DNA of 22,852 nt from NZQO01 sp002693605 (GTDB lineage Bacteria; Bacteroidota; Bacteroidia; Flavobacteriales; Flavobacteriaceae). Below the pieces are notes generated by a model. The model was not told the DNA's origin. It was given only the letters and a program-made list of their open reading frames with translations, and did no database searches. Position 1 is the stretch's first letter, and each line of letters starts with the position of its first letter. The stretch covers positions 1-22,852 of the forward strand of contig CAXAVH010000039.1 in NCBI GenBank assembly GCA_963972105.1, in the 5' to 3' direction. Positions 1 to 7,398 of this stretch are shown here, in pieces. The position numbers and the translations under genes are program-made.

Positions 1-1116
1 AAACACCTTAAAATCGGAAAAGGGAATTTCTGCCACATAGGCCGCGTGCCGTTGCAATCGGTGTTCCTTTACCTGTAGCCATTTCGGTTGATAGGTCCCC
101 CGTTGGGCATCGGTGTCTTTCAGCAGCGCTTCCAGAAAGTGCCGGGGACTAGAGGAAATGGCGTGGGTGAGGCTAAAATAAGTGTTGTACGCCTTTTTAG
201 TATCGACGTGCCAATGCTGGGCCGGACGGTGGTTCCGCAAAAAGGCCTTCACTTTCTTTGACACGACCATGCCGCCCATAGTAAGCAGCAAATCGGGCTT
301 TAGCTGCAACAGCGCCTCTTCGGAAAGGGGCGCTATCAATTGGTCGATGGCCGGCACGAAAGCCGGATGGTGCACGTTCGAAGGGGTCTCCGTCAATACG
401 AGGACGCGTTCGTCATCGGCCAATTTTTGGAGCAGTTGCGGGGCGACGCTCCCGGGAAAGTCTACCCCCCACAATACGAGAATACGCTCGCTGCCTCGCC
501 ATGTTTTTTGGAAGAACGAGAAATCATCGGGCAGGCTTGGTACGGGCTCGCGCGCGGGCACGTTCTGGGGCTGCACGCTTGGTTTGGCAACGGTATCGTA
601 TAAGGGTTCCGAGAAGGGTAGGTTAATGTGTACCGGGCCGCGGCATTCGATGGCGGTATTCAGGGCCACGTTCAGTTCGGTCTCATTGTAACGCTGGTGC
701 GCGCTCCCCTCCCGGGCGTTGGCGCTGTAGAGAATATGGTTGCCGTACACGTTTTGCTGCTGGATGGTTTGCCCATCGCCAATTTCCTGAAGCGCATCGG
801 GCCTATCGGCCGAAATGACCACCAGCGGTAGGTCGCTATAAAAAGCCTCGGCCACGGCCGGATAGTAATTGAGCAAGGCCGAACCCGAGGTACATACAAC
901 GGCTACGGGCCGCCGTAGTTGCTGTGCCAAGCCGAGGGCGAAAAAAGCGGCGCAGCGCTCGTCGACAATACTGAAGGTGGTAATTTCGGGATGATTGGTA
1001 AAGCCAATGGTTAAGGGCGCATTGCGCGACCCGGGAGAAATGACAATGTGATCGATTCCCTTGGCTGCGCAAAGGTGGACAATGGTTTGGGCGAGCGGAA
1101 TTGCGGCGTATTTCAT
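1..1116 (-). CDS. menD: MenD, SEPHCHC synthase (5' part of gene, truncated by window edge)
   Basis: 2-Succinyl-5-enolpyruvyl-6-hydroxy-3-cyclohexene-1-carboxylate synthase is a cytosolic ThDP enzyme that joins isochorismate and 2-oxoglutarate in menaquinone synthesis. The first 372 codons are present in an open frame that leaves the window; MenD proteins are usually about 550-580 residues, so the C-terminal ThDP/Mg-binding part lies outside. Visible family motifs are ISPGSRNAPL (26-35), VDERCAAFFALG (51-62), whose E53 corresponds to the conserved ThDP-activating glutamate, CTSGSALLNYYPA (75-87) and SADRP (102-106). The ATG at 1114-1116 begins MKYAAIPLAQ, a typical flavobacterial MenD start. 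The gene lies 31 bases downstream of menF on the same strand, so it is probably the third gene of a menI-menF-menD operon. Identification is very secure. Confidence 0.96.
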   Translation of the reverse strand, partial: MKYAAIPLAQTIVHLCAAKGIDHIVISPGSRNAPLTIGFTNHPEITTFSIVDERCAAFFALGLAQQLRRPVAVVCTSGSALLNYYPAVAEAFYSDLPLVVISADRPDALQEIGDGQTIQQQNVYGNHILYSANAREGSAHQRYNETELNVALNTAIECRGPVHINLPFSEPLYDTVAKPSVQPQNVPAREPVPSLPDDFSFFQKTWRGSERILVLWGVDFPGSVAPQLLQKLADDERVLVLTETPSNVHHPAFVPAIDQLIAPLSEEALLQLKPDLLLTMGGMVVSKKVKAFLRNHRPAQHWHVDTKKAYNTYFSLTHAISSSPRHFLEALLKDTDAQRGTYQPKWLQVKEHRLQRHAAYVAEIPFSDFKVF

Positions 1117-1147
1117 GACTCGCAAAACTACGAATAACCTACGAATT

Positions 1148-2221
1148 TTAAAGCATGGGCTGTAGCACTTGCCCCATGGTCTGTAACTTGTTGTGCGTTT
1201 CCATCCACTCCAGCTCGGGGTCAGACTCGGCCGTAATGCCCCCGCCCACATATAGATGAGCGCGGGTACCCTCAATTTTCATGCAACGCAGGTTTACGAA
1301 TAGGGAGGAACTTTTCTCCACCTGGTTCACCGGGCCCGTAAAACCGGTATAATAGCCACGCTGATAGGTTTCGTGTTCCTTGATAAAGGCCTTTGCCACC
1401 TTGGCGGGGGTGCCACATACGGCCGGCGTGGGGTGCAAGGCAGCGGTTATGGTCTCTAGGGTCGCCTTGCCCGTCTTGAGGATCCCGGTAATATCGGTAC
1501 GGATGTGCGCTAGGGAACCTGCCCGAAACGTGCTCGCCTTTGAAATCTTAACCACCGAGGTCACCTTTTGCAGGCTGGTGGCAATGGCATCGGTTACCAG
1601 TTGCTGTTCGGCAATTTCCTTGGCGCTCCAGTGCGGGGTATCGCCATTGTGATGTTCTATCTTGTAGGTGCCCGCCAATGACATCGTGGTAAACGCGGTG
1701 TCTTCGGTCTTGAGGAGCACCTCCGGACTCGCCCCGCACCACAAGCCGGTGTCGGGATGGTACCATACATACCTATAGGCGGTTGGGTACAGCGGAAGCA
1801 AGCGGGTAAGCAGTTCGCCTATATCGAAATACGACAGCGACAGTTCCTTCTTGCGTGCCACGACAATTTTGTGGGCCTTTCGAAGCCGAATGGTGCGCAG
1901 GGCCTTGTTCACCAAGTCGAGGTGATGGTGGTGTTCCTTTTCGTTTTCCGAAATAGGGAGCTCCTTAATGGCGGGGGGCTGTAGCGTGTAATCTACCTGC
2001 ATTACCTCGCTCTCGTGCTCGGGAATGCAGAGCGCCTCGCGGTCGTACTCAAAGGGGGCCAAGATAACGCCCTTGTCGCAGTAGGTAGTGGTGGTGTGCT
2101 TGGTATCGTTTTTTTGGAATACGCCGTAGACCGTCTTCGAATCGGGTAGCGAATAGACGGCAAAGGGAAGTCGCTTCCCATAATGCCCTATCATTGTATC
2201 GAGAAAATGGGCTAGTTCCAT
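1148..2221 (-). CDS. menF: MenF, isochorismate synthase
   Basis: This 357-residue chorismate-binding enzyme should convert chorismate to isochorismate, the first committed step of menaquinone synthesis. Motifs run in family order: KIVVARKKE (118-126) with K118 as the probable general base, GASPEVLL (163-170) with E167 as the probable general acid, SLAGT (181-185), KEIAEQQLVTD (201-211) with an Mg-binding glutamate, HIRTDITG (239-246), HPTPAVCGTP (263-272), GYYTGFTGPV (289-298) and YVGGGITAESDPELEW (324-339). The N-terminal 110 residues are poorly conserved, as is usual for MenF/EntC. Isochorismate synthase is preferred over anthranilate or salicylate synthase because menD lies immediately downstream. 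The stop of the upstream thioesterase gene is only 5 bases before this ATG, which indicates co-transcription. Confidence 0.94.
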   Translation of the reverse strand: MELAHFLDTMIGHYGKRLPFAVYSLPDSKTVYGVFQKNDTKHTTTTYCDKGVILAPFEYDREALCIPEHESEVMQVDYTLQPPAIKELPISENEKEHHHHLDLVNKALRTIRLRKAHKIVVARKKELSLSYFDIGELLTRLLPLYPTAYRYVWYHPDTGLWCGASPEVLLKTEDTAFTTMSLAGTYKIEHHNGDTPHWSAKEIAEQQLVTDAIATSLQKVTSVVKISKASTFRAGSLAHIRTDITGILKTGKATLETITAALHPTPAVCGTPAKVAKAFIKEHETYQRGYYTGFTGPVNQVEKSSSLFVNLRCMKIEGTRAHLYVGGGITAESDPELEWMETHNKLQTMGQVLQPML

Positions 2222-2226
2222 AGGTG

Positions 2227-2643
2227 TTATTTACGGAGGGTCAAGGTAGTGAGTTTTACCATAGATACCAACTCATTTGCCTCATTTACAATACGTATTT
2301 GCCATAATTGGGTTGTTCTTCCCTTGTGCAGCACGGTCGCATGGGCATACACGTTGCCGTCGCGAACGCCCCTTACGTGGTTGGCCGCGATCTCGATACC
2401 GCGTACCTGGGTGTCCTCCTCCAAGAACAGGAAAGCTGCCGCACTCCCCACACTCTCGGCCAGGGCAACGGTGGCCCCGCCGTGCAGCACGCCATCGGGC
2501 TGGTGCACGCGGGGGGTAACGGGCATCTTCGCCACAAGGGTGTTCTCGGAAACGTCGATAAACTCGATCTGCAAGGTTTCCATTAGGGTGTTCTCGCACA
2601 TGTCCCGGCAGGCGGCAAGGGTTTCTTCCTTCGTGTATTTCAT
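2227..2643 (-). CDS. menI: Hotdog-fold thioesterase, probable DHNA-CoA hydrolase (MenI/YdiI type)
   Basis: This 138-residue PaaI-type hotdog protein probably hydrolyses 1,4-dihydroxy-2-naphthoyl-CoA in menaquinone synthesis. The segment HQPDGVLHGGATVALAESVG (47-66) closely resembles the E. coli YdiI active-site helix; H54 and E63 fall where YdiI has its oxyanion residue and catalytic glutamate, and E63 has the same number. Further YdiI-like stretches are EIAANHVRG (84-92) and a LWQIRI strand (about 117-122). It appears to be the first gene of the operon with menF and menD, which is what selects MenI over a general acyl-CoA thioesterase. The ATG at 2641-2643 lies only 38 bases from the ATG of the divergent hydrolase gene, so the two promoters overlap. 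The family is certain; the exact substrate is inferred. Confidence 0.88.
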   Translation of the reverse strand: MKYTKEETLAACRDMCENTLMETLQIEFIDVSENTLVAKMPVTPRVHQPDGVLHGGATVALAESVGSAAAFLFLEEDTQVRGIEIAANHVRGVRDGNVYAHATVLHKGRTTQLWQIRIVNEANELVSMVKLTTLTLRK

Positions 2644-2653
2644 AACTTTCGGT

Positions 2654-2661
2654 TAGCTTTG
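2654..2661 (+). promoter_or_regulatory. Bacteroidota-type -7 element (TAGCTTTG) for the 2682 hydrolase gene
   Basis: TAGCTTTG is an exact match to the TAnnTTTG -7 consensus and lies 20 bases before the ATG at 2682, predicting a leader of roughly 15 bases. At the usual distance upstream there is only TCG in place of the -33 TTG, so the match rests on the -7 box. Confidence 0.5.
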
Positions 2662-2681
2662 TAAAAATATAAAAAATTGAA

Positions 2682-3326
2682 ATGGCAACAGAGCACGAGG
2701 TTTCCTATACATCGAAAAATACCTATACCACCTTACATTCGTTTTCGGAAACCACTGAGAACGTATGGTTGGTTTTCCACGGCATGGGCTACCTAAGCCG
2801 GTATTTCGGTAGGTACTTTACCGATTTGGACCCTGCCTCCAATTATGTGATTGCCCCACAGGCGCCCTCCAAATATTACCTTAAGGGGCAGTTTACCCAC
2901 GTGGGGGCCTCCTGGCTTACCCGCGAACAAACCGAGCTGGAAACCGAGAACGTACTTGCCTACGTCGATGCCGTATGGGAGCGAGCGCGCCCCGAACGCG
3001 ATGTGCGCCTGTTCGTGCTTGGGTACTCGCAGGGAGTATCTATCGCTACCCGCTGGCTCGCCTCGCGGAAGTTAGACTGCCATCACCTCATCTTGCACTC
3101 GGGTGGGATTCCCGTTGAGCTGAAACCTTCCCACTTCGAGCACCTGTCGTCCACCACGCGGGTGACCTACCTGTACGGCGACCGCGATGAATACATTACC
3201 GAGGCGCGCGAAACGGAAGAGCAGCTAAAGGCCTCGGCCCTCTTTGGAGACCGGCTAAACGTTCACGTATTTGAAGGCACCCACGAGGTAAACCGTGCAT
3301 TTTTGCGTAGGGTCGCGGCTAGGTAG
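2682..3326 (+). CDS. Serine alpha/beta hydrolase (phospholipase/carboxylesterase-like)
   Basis: This 214-residue cytosolic alpha/beta hydrolase has no signal peptide or membrane segment. The oxyanion strand VWLVFHGMG (28-36) is followed by VIAPQAPSKYY (56-66), the nucleophile elbow GYSQG (114-118) with S116, the acid strand YLYGDRDEY (163-171) with D167 or D169 as the acid, and GTH (199-201) with H201 as the catalytic histidine. The fold order and size resemble the Abhydrolase_2 (phospholipase/carboxylesterase) group rather than classical MenH. It is transcribed divergently from the menaquinone operon with only 38 bases between the start codons, which hints at, but does not prove, a related role. 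Substrate unknown. The catalytic triad is intact, so it should be active. Confidence 0.85.
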   Translation: MATEHEVSYTSKNTYTTLHSFSETTENVWLVFHGMGYLSRYFGRYFTDLDPASNYVIAPQAPSKYYLKGQFTHVGASWLTREQTELETENVLAYVDAVWERARPERDVRLFVLGYSQGVSIATRWLASRKLDCHHLILHSGGIPVELKPSHFEHLSSTTRVTYLYGDRDEYITEARETEEQLKASALFGDRLNVHVFEGTHEVNRAFLRRVAAR

Positions 3327-3434
3327 TTTGTAGGACAAGAAATTATTTTGTGTATTTCGTCGATTTTTCTTGCGTTTAACCTTTATTTGTTTTTAATTTA
3401 CCCTATATTGTAAGAAATTTCATTGCCCCTACAT

Positions 3435-4145
3435 ATGAAAAACCTACTACTTACCTGCTGTCTTATGCTCTTTTGCGGGATGGCTATCGCCCAAGTTAGC
3501 GCCACCGAAAAGCAGGCGCTCATCGATCTGTACAACGCCACGCAAGGTGACCACTGGAACACCAAGTGGAACCTAAAAAAGGACGTTGCCACGTGGCACG
3601 GCGTAACCGTTGCCGACGATCACGTAACGGGCATTAGCCTGTTGTTCAACAACCTTGAGGGAACGTTACCGGCCAGTATTGGCGCGCTCACCCACCTTCG
3701 GGTACTGGAGCTTTCGTTCAACAAGCTGTCGGGCACCTTGCCCGAGAGTCTCGGAAATTTGCGCAAACTGGAAACCCTTGCCTTTAACGGCAATATGTTG
3801 GGCGGTACGATTCCGTCGAGCCTGGGAAAACTGGGCAATTTGAAAAACCTACACCTTAGCAGCAATTCGTTTACGGGCACCGTGCCCACCGAGTTGGGCA
3901 AGCTCAAGAAACTGGAGGTATTTAACGTATTCGACAATCAGTTAACGGGAAGCCTTCCCGTGGCGATCGCCAAGAACATTAAGTTGAAGGAGCTTATCGT
4001 GGCCGAAAACAAATTTGAGAACACCGAGACCATTTCCATAATATTGTTATCTACCTCGGGAACAGGTCTTGACCTCAGCGTCCCGAACGTTACAAACACC
4101 AGCCAACCCATTATCGCCACCGAAACGAGTAACGATAACGAGTAA
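3435..4145 (+). CDS. Secreted plant-type leucine-rich-repeat protein
   Basis: This 236-residue exported protein starts with a signal peptide (MKNLLLTCCL onwards, cleavage probably after the AIAQ at 17-20). A TTG 12 bases upstream is also open, but the ATG at 3435 directly precedes the lysine and hydrophobic core of the signal peptide and is preferred. Residues 24-60 form an N-terminal cap of the type seen in bacterial and plant LRR proteins (EKQALIDLYNATQGDHW). From about 65 to 190 there are five to six repeats of 24 residues with the plant-like pattern LSGTLPESLGNL (98-109) and FTGTVPTELGKL (146-157). The tail (200-236) is Ser/Thr/Asn rich, with no T9SS sorting domain seen, so the protein may stay periplasmic or reach the surface by another route. 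Presumably it binds protein or peptide; no enzymatic domain is visible. Confidence 0.85.
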   Translation: MKNLLLTCCLMLFCGMAIAQVSATEKQALIDLYNATQGDHWNTKWNLKKDVATWHGVTVADDHVTGISLLFNNLEGTLPASIGALTHLRVLELSFNKLSGTLPESLGNLRKLETLAFNGNMLGGTIPSSLGKLGNLKNLHLSSNSFTGTVPTELGKLKKLEVFNVFDNQLTGSLPVAIAKNIKLKELIVAENKFENTETISIILLSTSGTGLDLSVPNVTNTSQPIIATETSNDNE

Positions 4146-4207
4146 AATTTTCAAAAAAGGATATAAAGTTAATATTGGTTATTTAAAAATAATATCTTTT
4201 TGAAAGC

Positions 4208-4238
4208 ACGGCCTCCCATCAGGGGCCGTTTTTTTTTT
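4208..4238 (+). terminator. Rho-independent terminator after the LRR gene
   Basis: The arms ACGGCC (4208-4213) and GGCCGT (4224-4229) form a hairpin with a small internal extension and loop, followed by a run of nine or ten T. It ends plus-strand transcription before the convergent LolA-like gene; the other orientation has no comparable T run. Confidence 0.85.
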
Positions 4239-4260
4239 GGAGTATAGTGAAGCGAAAAGG

Positions 4261-4917
4261 CTAATGGGAAACGCTTAGGTATTCGAACAGGAGAACGATC
4301 TTTCCTTTCTTAATCTTCTGTTCCCGCATCTTCTTCCGATCGACCGAGGCATCCTTTCCCATAAAGGTAAGCGGGAGCCGAATCCGTTCCATTTCAAAGG
4401 AAACGATCACTTCGAAGGGCAAGGGTGCTGCGGCATTGGCATAGCGCATCGCAATATCGTAAGTGCCGTCCTTCTTGGTACTGATCGTAGCGCGTTTTAT
4501 CTGACGGCTCTCGGGGTTCCAATAGAGCGTGGCTATGGAGAACTTTGCCGCATCCGTCTCGGGCACGACGCTCACCACCGATAACGGTGTTCCCCCAACG
4601 GTCTCCTCGCCCCTATCGACCACCAGGTAGGGATGTTCGAACAGTTCCTGAAACGTAAGGTCAAGTCCGCGCTTTGGCAGCAGTGCAAAATCGCTAGAGG
4701 TAACCTCCATCGAGGCGCCCTTTGCAAACCGTACCTGCGCTTCCTTTTCGGGCATCGTGATAAAGGGAATGTCCACGCGAAGCTTCACGTTTGCCGTAAA
4801 GGCCGTAATGCCTTGCATTTTCAGCAACAAGGGCTCCAATTTCTCGATTGGGGTTTGTGCACCGAGCCACGGGGCCATACAGAATAGTGCAATTAGAAAT
4901 AGAATTTTTTTGTTCAT
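4261..4917 (-). CDS. LolA-like periplasmic (outer-membrane lipoprotein carrier-type) protein
   Basis: This 218-residue exported protein has a signal peptide (MNKKILFLIALFCMAPWLGA, cleavage about residue 20). The mature part begins QTPIEKLEPLLLKMQGI, a LolA-like start with an amphipathic helix, and then alternates beta strands such as TANVKLRVDI (41-50), PYLVVDRG (96-103) and KFSIATLYWNP (125-135), with the ATISTKKDGTYDIAMRY segment (143-159) resembling LolA/LppX-type half-barrels. The ATG at 4917 overlaps the TGA of the upstream permease gene (ATGA), so the longer open frame reaching 5250 is not used. It is the last gene of a four-gene operon with an ABC transporter, which suggests a periplasmic carrier or accessory protein for that transporter. 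The LolA assignment rests on pattern, not a diagnostic motif. A general beta-rich periplasmic protein of the DUF type is the alternative. Confidence 0.6.
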   Translation of the reverse strand: MNKKILFLIALFCMAPWLGAQTPIEKLEPLLLKMQGITAFTANVKLRVDIPFITMPEKEAQVRFAKGASMEVTSSDFALLPKRGLDLTFQELFEHPYLVVDRGEETVGGTPLSVVSVVPETDAAKFSIATLYWNPESRQIKRATISTKKDGTYDIAMRYANAAAPLPFEVIVSFEMERIRLPLTFMGKDASVDRKKMREQKIKKGKIVLLFEYLSVSH

Positions 4918-5744
4918 CCAAGTTCCTTTTTTTGAAATCGATACACCCCCAGCCCCATGGCCGCAATGCTGTACACTGCCAGTACCGCCAGATTGGCGGC
5001 AATGCGGGGGTAGGGTATGTCGGAAATGAAAAAATACTGCCAGGTGTCGTTCAACTTCGGAAAGAATAACTGGTGCACAAGTTCCGAATTGAAATCGACC
5101 TTCATCAACACGTTGGCCAAGATTAAAAATAATAACGAGAGAATCCACGTGGTAACCGATTCTCGTACCCACACGGCGAGGGTAAGGCTTACGACCGAAT
5201 AGAAAACCGTAATCCCCGCCCCCGCAACAAAGGCGCCCACTAAGCGCCAAAAGGCCGATTCCTGTTCATAGAAGACCAGGCCGTTTAAATATACGATGAG
5301 GTCGCCCTTTCCGAAAAGGAGGTAGGCAAAGAGAAACGAGCTAATTGCCAAACTGGTCACGATAAGCAGCGTAAAGCCAATGCCCACCACATATTTTGAC
5401 AGGATGTACTGCCACCTCCCTACCGGTTGCATAAATACGGTTTGTATGGTGTTGTCCTTATACTCGGTAGTGAGCAGGCCCGACACGATTATTATGAGAA
5501 TGAGCGGCACATGGAACCAGAGGGAGTTTAGCAGGAAGTAGGTTACCAAATTGCCATTTAGCAGGTTTCCCTCAAAGTAAAAGGTATCGCGCAGGCCCGC
5601 GAGCGCAAGGTCTATAATTTCGGCGCCCTGTAGATAGGCGCTGCCCATGACCATGGCCTCGATGGCCAATAGCGCCCCCAAGGCGTAATAGGTGCGGCGC
5701 TGCCGCCATAGCTTGAACCATTCTACTGCCAGCAATGCCCTCAT
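4914..5744 (-). CDS. ABC-2 type transporter permease
   Basis: This 276-residue inner-membrane protein has about six transmembrane segments (roughly 20-38, 76-93, 119-143, 167-190, 198-214, 250-268). The stretch TTEYKDNTIQTVFMQPVGRW (92-111) is the characteristic cytosolic coupling region of ABC-2 permeases, containing E94 and the P-x-x-R turn. A longer open frame extends far upstream inside the ATPase gene, but the ATG at 5742-5744 overlaps the ATPase stop by four bases (ATGA) and opens with MRALLAVEWFKLWRQR, a normal start for this family. The partner ATPase is the upstream gene, and the LolA-like gene is coupled downstream. The substrate cannot be told from sequence; the absence of a FtsX-like periplasmic domain argues against LolC/E or MacB. 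Confidence 0.88.
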   Translation of the reverse strand: MRALLAVEWFKLWRQRRTYYALGALLAIEAMVMGSAYLQGAEIIDLALAGLRDTFYFEGNLLNGNLVTYFLLNSLWFHVPLILIIIVSGLLTTEYKDNTIQTVFMQPVGRWQYILSKYVVGIGFTLLIVTSLAISSFLFAYLLFGKGDLIVYLNGLVFYEQESAFWRLVGAFVAGAGITVFYSVVSLTLAVWVRESVTTWILSLLFLILANVLMKVDFNSELVHQLFFPKLNDTWQYFFISDIPYPRIAANLAVLAVYSIAAMGLGVYRFQKKELG

Positions 5745-6601
5745 ACGGATGTGTGGAATAATTGATTCATATCCAGCTGCGGGGTGCAGGAAGTAATGGC
5801 AATATTGGCCGCTACGAGCTTTTGCAGCAGTGCGGAAATTTCCCCGTGGGGAATAGTTACCGTAGCGCACGTTCCATGGAAGGAGGCCGGGTACTCCTTC
5901 CAGACATCGGTTTCCCTTAGCTGCGGACCGCAAATCTGGTAGGTGGTGGTAAACCGCTCCAACAGCGTCGACGGGGCGCCACTGAACATGATCCTCCCCT
6001 CCCGCATCACGTGGATGGTGTCGCTCGTTTCGGCCAGCAGTGTTACGATATGCGAGGAGATAAGGATGGCCAGATTTTGCTTGCGCGCCAAGCTTTGTAT
6101 CAGGTTCTTGAGCGATTGGATGCCCACGGGGTCGAGCCCCGAAAAAGGTTCGTCCAGCACCAGGCATTTCGGATCATTCAACAAGGCAATGGCAATGCCC
6201 AAGCGTTGCTTCATCCCCATCGAAAAATGGCGTACGGCATCGGTCCGGTCTAGTGGCAGCCCTACGGCCTGCAGGCAATTCTCCAGATGGGATGGCTGGG
6301 TCGCGCTACCTTGCATTTTTGCGAAGACCTTGAGGTTGTCGCGTGCGCTGAGGTATCCGTAAAGCGCCGGTTTCTCGATTATGCCGCCGATTTTTTTGCT
6401 TCCCTCGGCAACGAGCTGTATGCTTCCCGTATCGGGCCGCAACAGTCCCAAAATCATTTTGAACAGGGTCGTTTTTCCCGCCCCGTTCGCCCCTAGGATA
6501 CCAACGATTTCACCCGCCGCACAGGTAAGGTCAATACCCCGTACCGCCTGGGTCGTGCCAAACGATTTTCCGACTTGCGAACAGGAGATGATTATACCCA
6601 A
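5741..6601 (-). CDS. ABC transporter ATP-binding protein (TTG start)
   Basis: This 286-residue ATPase has Walker A GANGAGKTT (37-45), a variant signature FSMGMKQRL (126-134), Walker B CLVLDEP (146-152) followed by FSGLDP, and the H-loop histidine in SSHI (H184). Residues after about 215 form a poorly conserved C-terminal extension, common in ABC-2 ATPases. The only acceptable start before the Walker A strand is TTG at 6599-6601: no ATG or GTG precedes M49, and an in-frame TAA lies a few codons further upstream. The TTG sits inside the last codons of the upstream membrane-protein gene (10-base overlap), so translation is probably coupled. It pairs with the permease at 4914-5744 to form a homo- or heteromeric ABC-2 exporter. 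Confidence 0.9.
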   Translation of the reverse strand: MGIIISCSQVGKSFGTTQAVRGIDLTCAAGEIVGILGANGAGKTTLFKMILGLLRPDTGSIQLVAEGSKKIGGIIEKPALYGYLSARDNLKVFAKMQGSATQPSHLENCLQAVGLPLDRTDAVRHFSMGMKQRLGIAIALLNDPKCLVLDEPFSGLDPVGIQSLKNLIQSLARKQNLAILISSHIVTLLAETSDTIHVMREGRIMFSGAPSTLLERFTTTYQICGPQLRETDVWKEYPASFHGTCATVTIPHGEISALLQKLVAANIAITSCTPQLDMNQLFHTSV

Positions 6602-7134
6602 TGTATTTGCGGCATATTTCTGTAGTTGTACTTAGGCGTATAGTTTTTTTCCAAAAAGGTACGCGACCAAAAGTGTTTTTTGAAAAGGAATAGCGGTTCG
6701 GCGATCATAAAATAGGGCACATAATGGTACCACCGCACCCCGTGCTTATGGTAATACGCCTTTATCTCGGCTTTCAGGCCCAGTTCCTCGGCAGCCGTCT
6801 CGACTGCCATGCGCTGGCATTTACTGCCCATATACATGCGCGCAATGCGGGGCCTAAACCCGTGAAGGAATAATTGGTCCTTGGCACGCTTGTAATTTTG
6901 GTAGCGCGACCAGCCATCCATTAGCACCAGGAAGATATGGACAAAGGAGAAAAGAAAGCAGAGCGTCCAAAAGAGTACTGCCCAGACACCTTGGTAGCGA
7001 AGGGCGTTGTACAGCTCGGCGCCATAGAGGTACGATTCTGCAATGAACAGCAACAGGGCCCAGTACAGTAGCCGCCCTACGCGAAGGTACGAGCGCAAGG
7101 GGTGTGGCTGCCGGGGCAAAATGGTGCGTTCCAT
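6592..7134 (-). CDS. Unrecognised membrane protein, first gene of the ABC operon
   Basis: I do not recognise this 180-residue protein. It has two clear transmembrane segments (about 21-39 and 51-73), perhaps a third weak one at 138-152, and a basic C-terminal half rich in Tyr, Trp, His, Lys and Arg. A compact segment YMGSKCQRMAVETAAEELGL (101-120) with a single cysteine (C106) looks like the conserved core, followed by KAYYHKHGVRWYHYVPYF (125-142). Its 3' end overlaps the start of the ABC ATPase gene by 10 bases, so it is co-transcribed with, and probably functionally tied to, the transporter. An exact TATATTTG box lies five bases before its ATG. It could be an accessory subunit or assembly factor; no function is assigned. 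Confidence 0.75.
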   Translation of the reverse strand: MERTILPRQPHPLRSYLRVGRLLYWALLLFIAESYLYGAELYNALRYQGVWAVLFWTLCFLFSFVHIFLVLMDGWSRYQNYKRAKDQLFLHGFRPRIARMYMGSKCQRMAVETAAEELGLKAEIKAYYHKHGVRWYHYVPYFMIAEPLFLFKKHFWSRTFLEKNYTPKYNYRNMPQIHWV

Positions 7135-7139
7135 ACTCC

Positions 7140-7147
7140 CAAATATA
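7140..7147 (-). promoter_or_regulatory. -7 element (TATATTTG) five bases before the ATG of the ABC operon
   Basis: On the minus strand TATATTTG exactly matches TAnnTTTG, and only GGAGT separates it from the ATG at 7134. If it is used, transcription would begin at or within a base or two of the start codon. No good -33 TTG is seen at the usual distance. Confidence 0.5.
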
Positions 7148-7327
7148 AAAATTTAAACTACAATCCTTTCCTAATCGAACGGTAGGCGTATCGACATTGG
7201 CCAATAATAGGCATACTAGTTCTCAAAGTAATGCCTGTATTTTTTTGTGGTCCTTATTCTAAAAAACTGTACTTCAGATTCTTATAACGCAGGGTGTCGC
7301 TCTGTAGACCGTTAGGGCAATTTTTCG

Positions 7328-7335
7328 TATCTTTA
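7328..7335 (+). promoter_or_regulatory. Possible -7 element (TATCTTTA) for the glycosyltransferase gene
   Basis: TATCTTTA is a one-mismatch match to TAnnTTTG, 63 bases before the ATG at 7399. The remainder of the 264-base gap between the divergent genes at 7134 and 7399 shows no further gene or clear repeat. Confidence 0.35.
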
Positions 7336-7398
7336 AGGGGAGCCTTTCCTCCATTTTTTCATTCCGAAGGAATATTTCATGGGCTCTTGTAGATTTAT

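Noticed and set aside
4918..5250. Upstream extension of the LolA-like frame to 5250
   Set aside because: It would precede the signal peptide and lies inside the permease gene.
5745..6167. Upstream extension of the permease frame to 6167
   Set aside because: It overlaps conserved ATPase sequence and adds residues with no family match; the ATG at 5744 with an ATGA overlap is the natural start.
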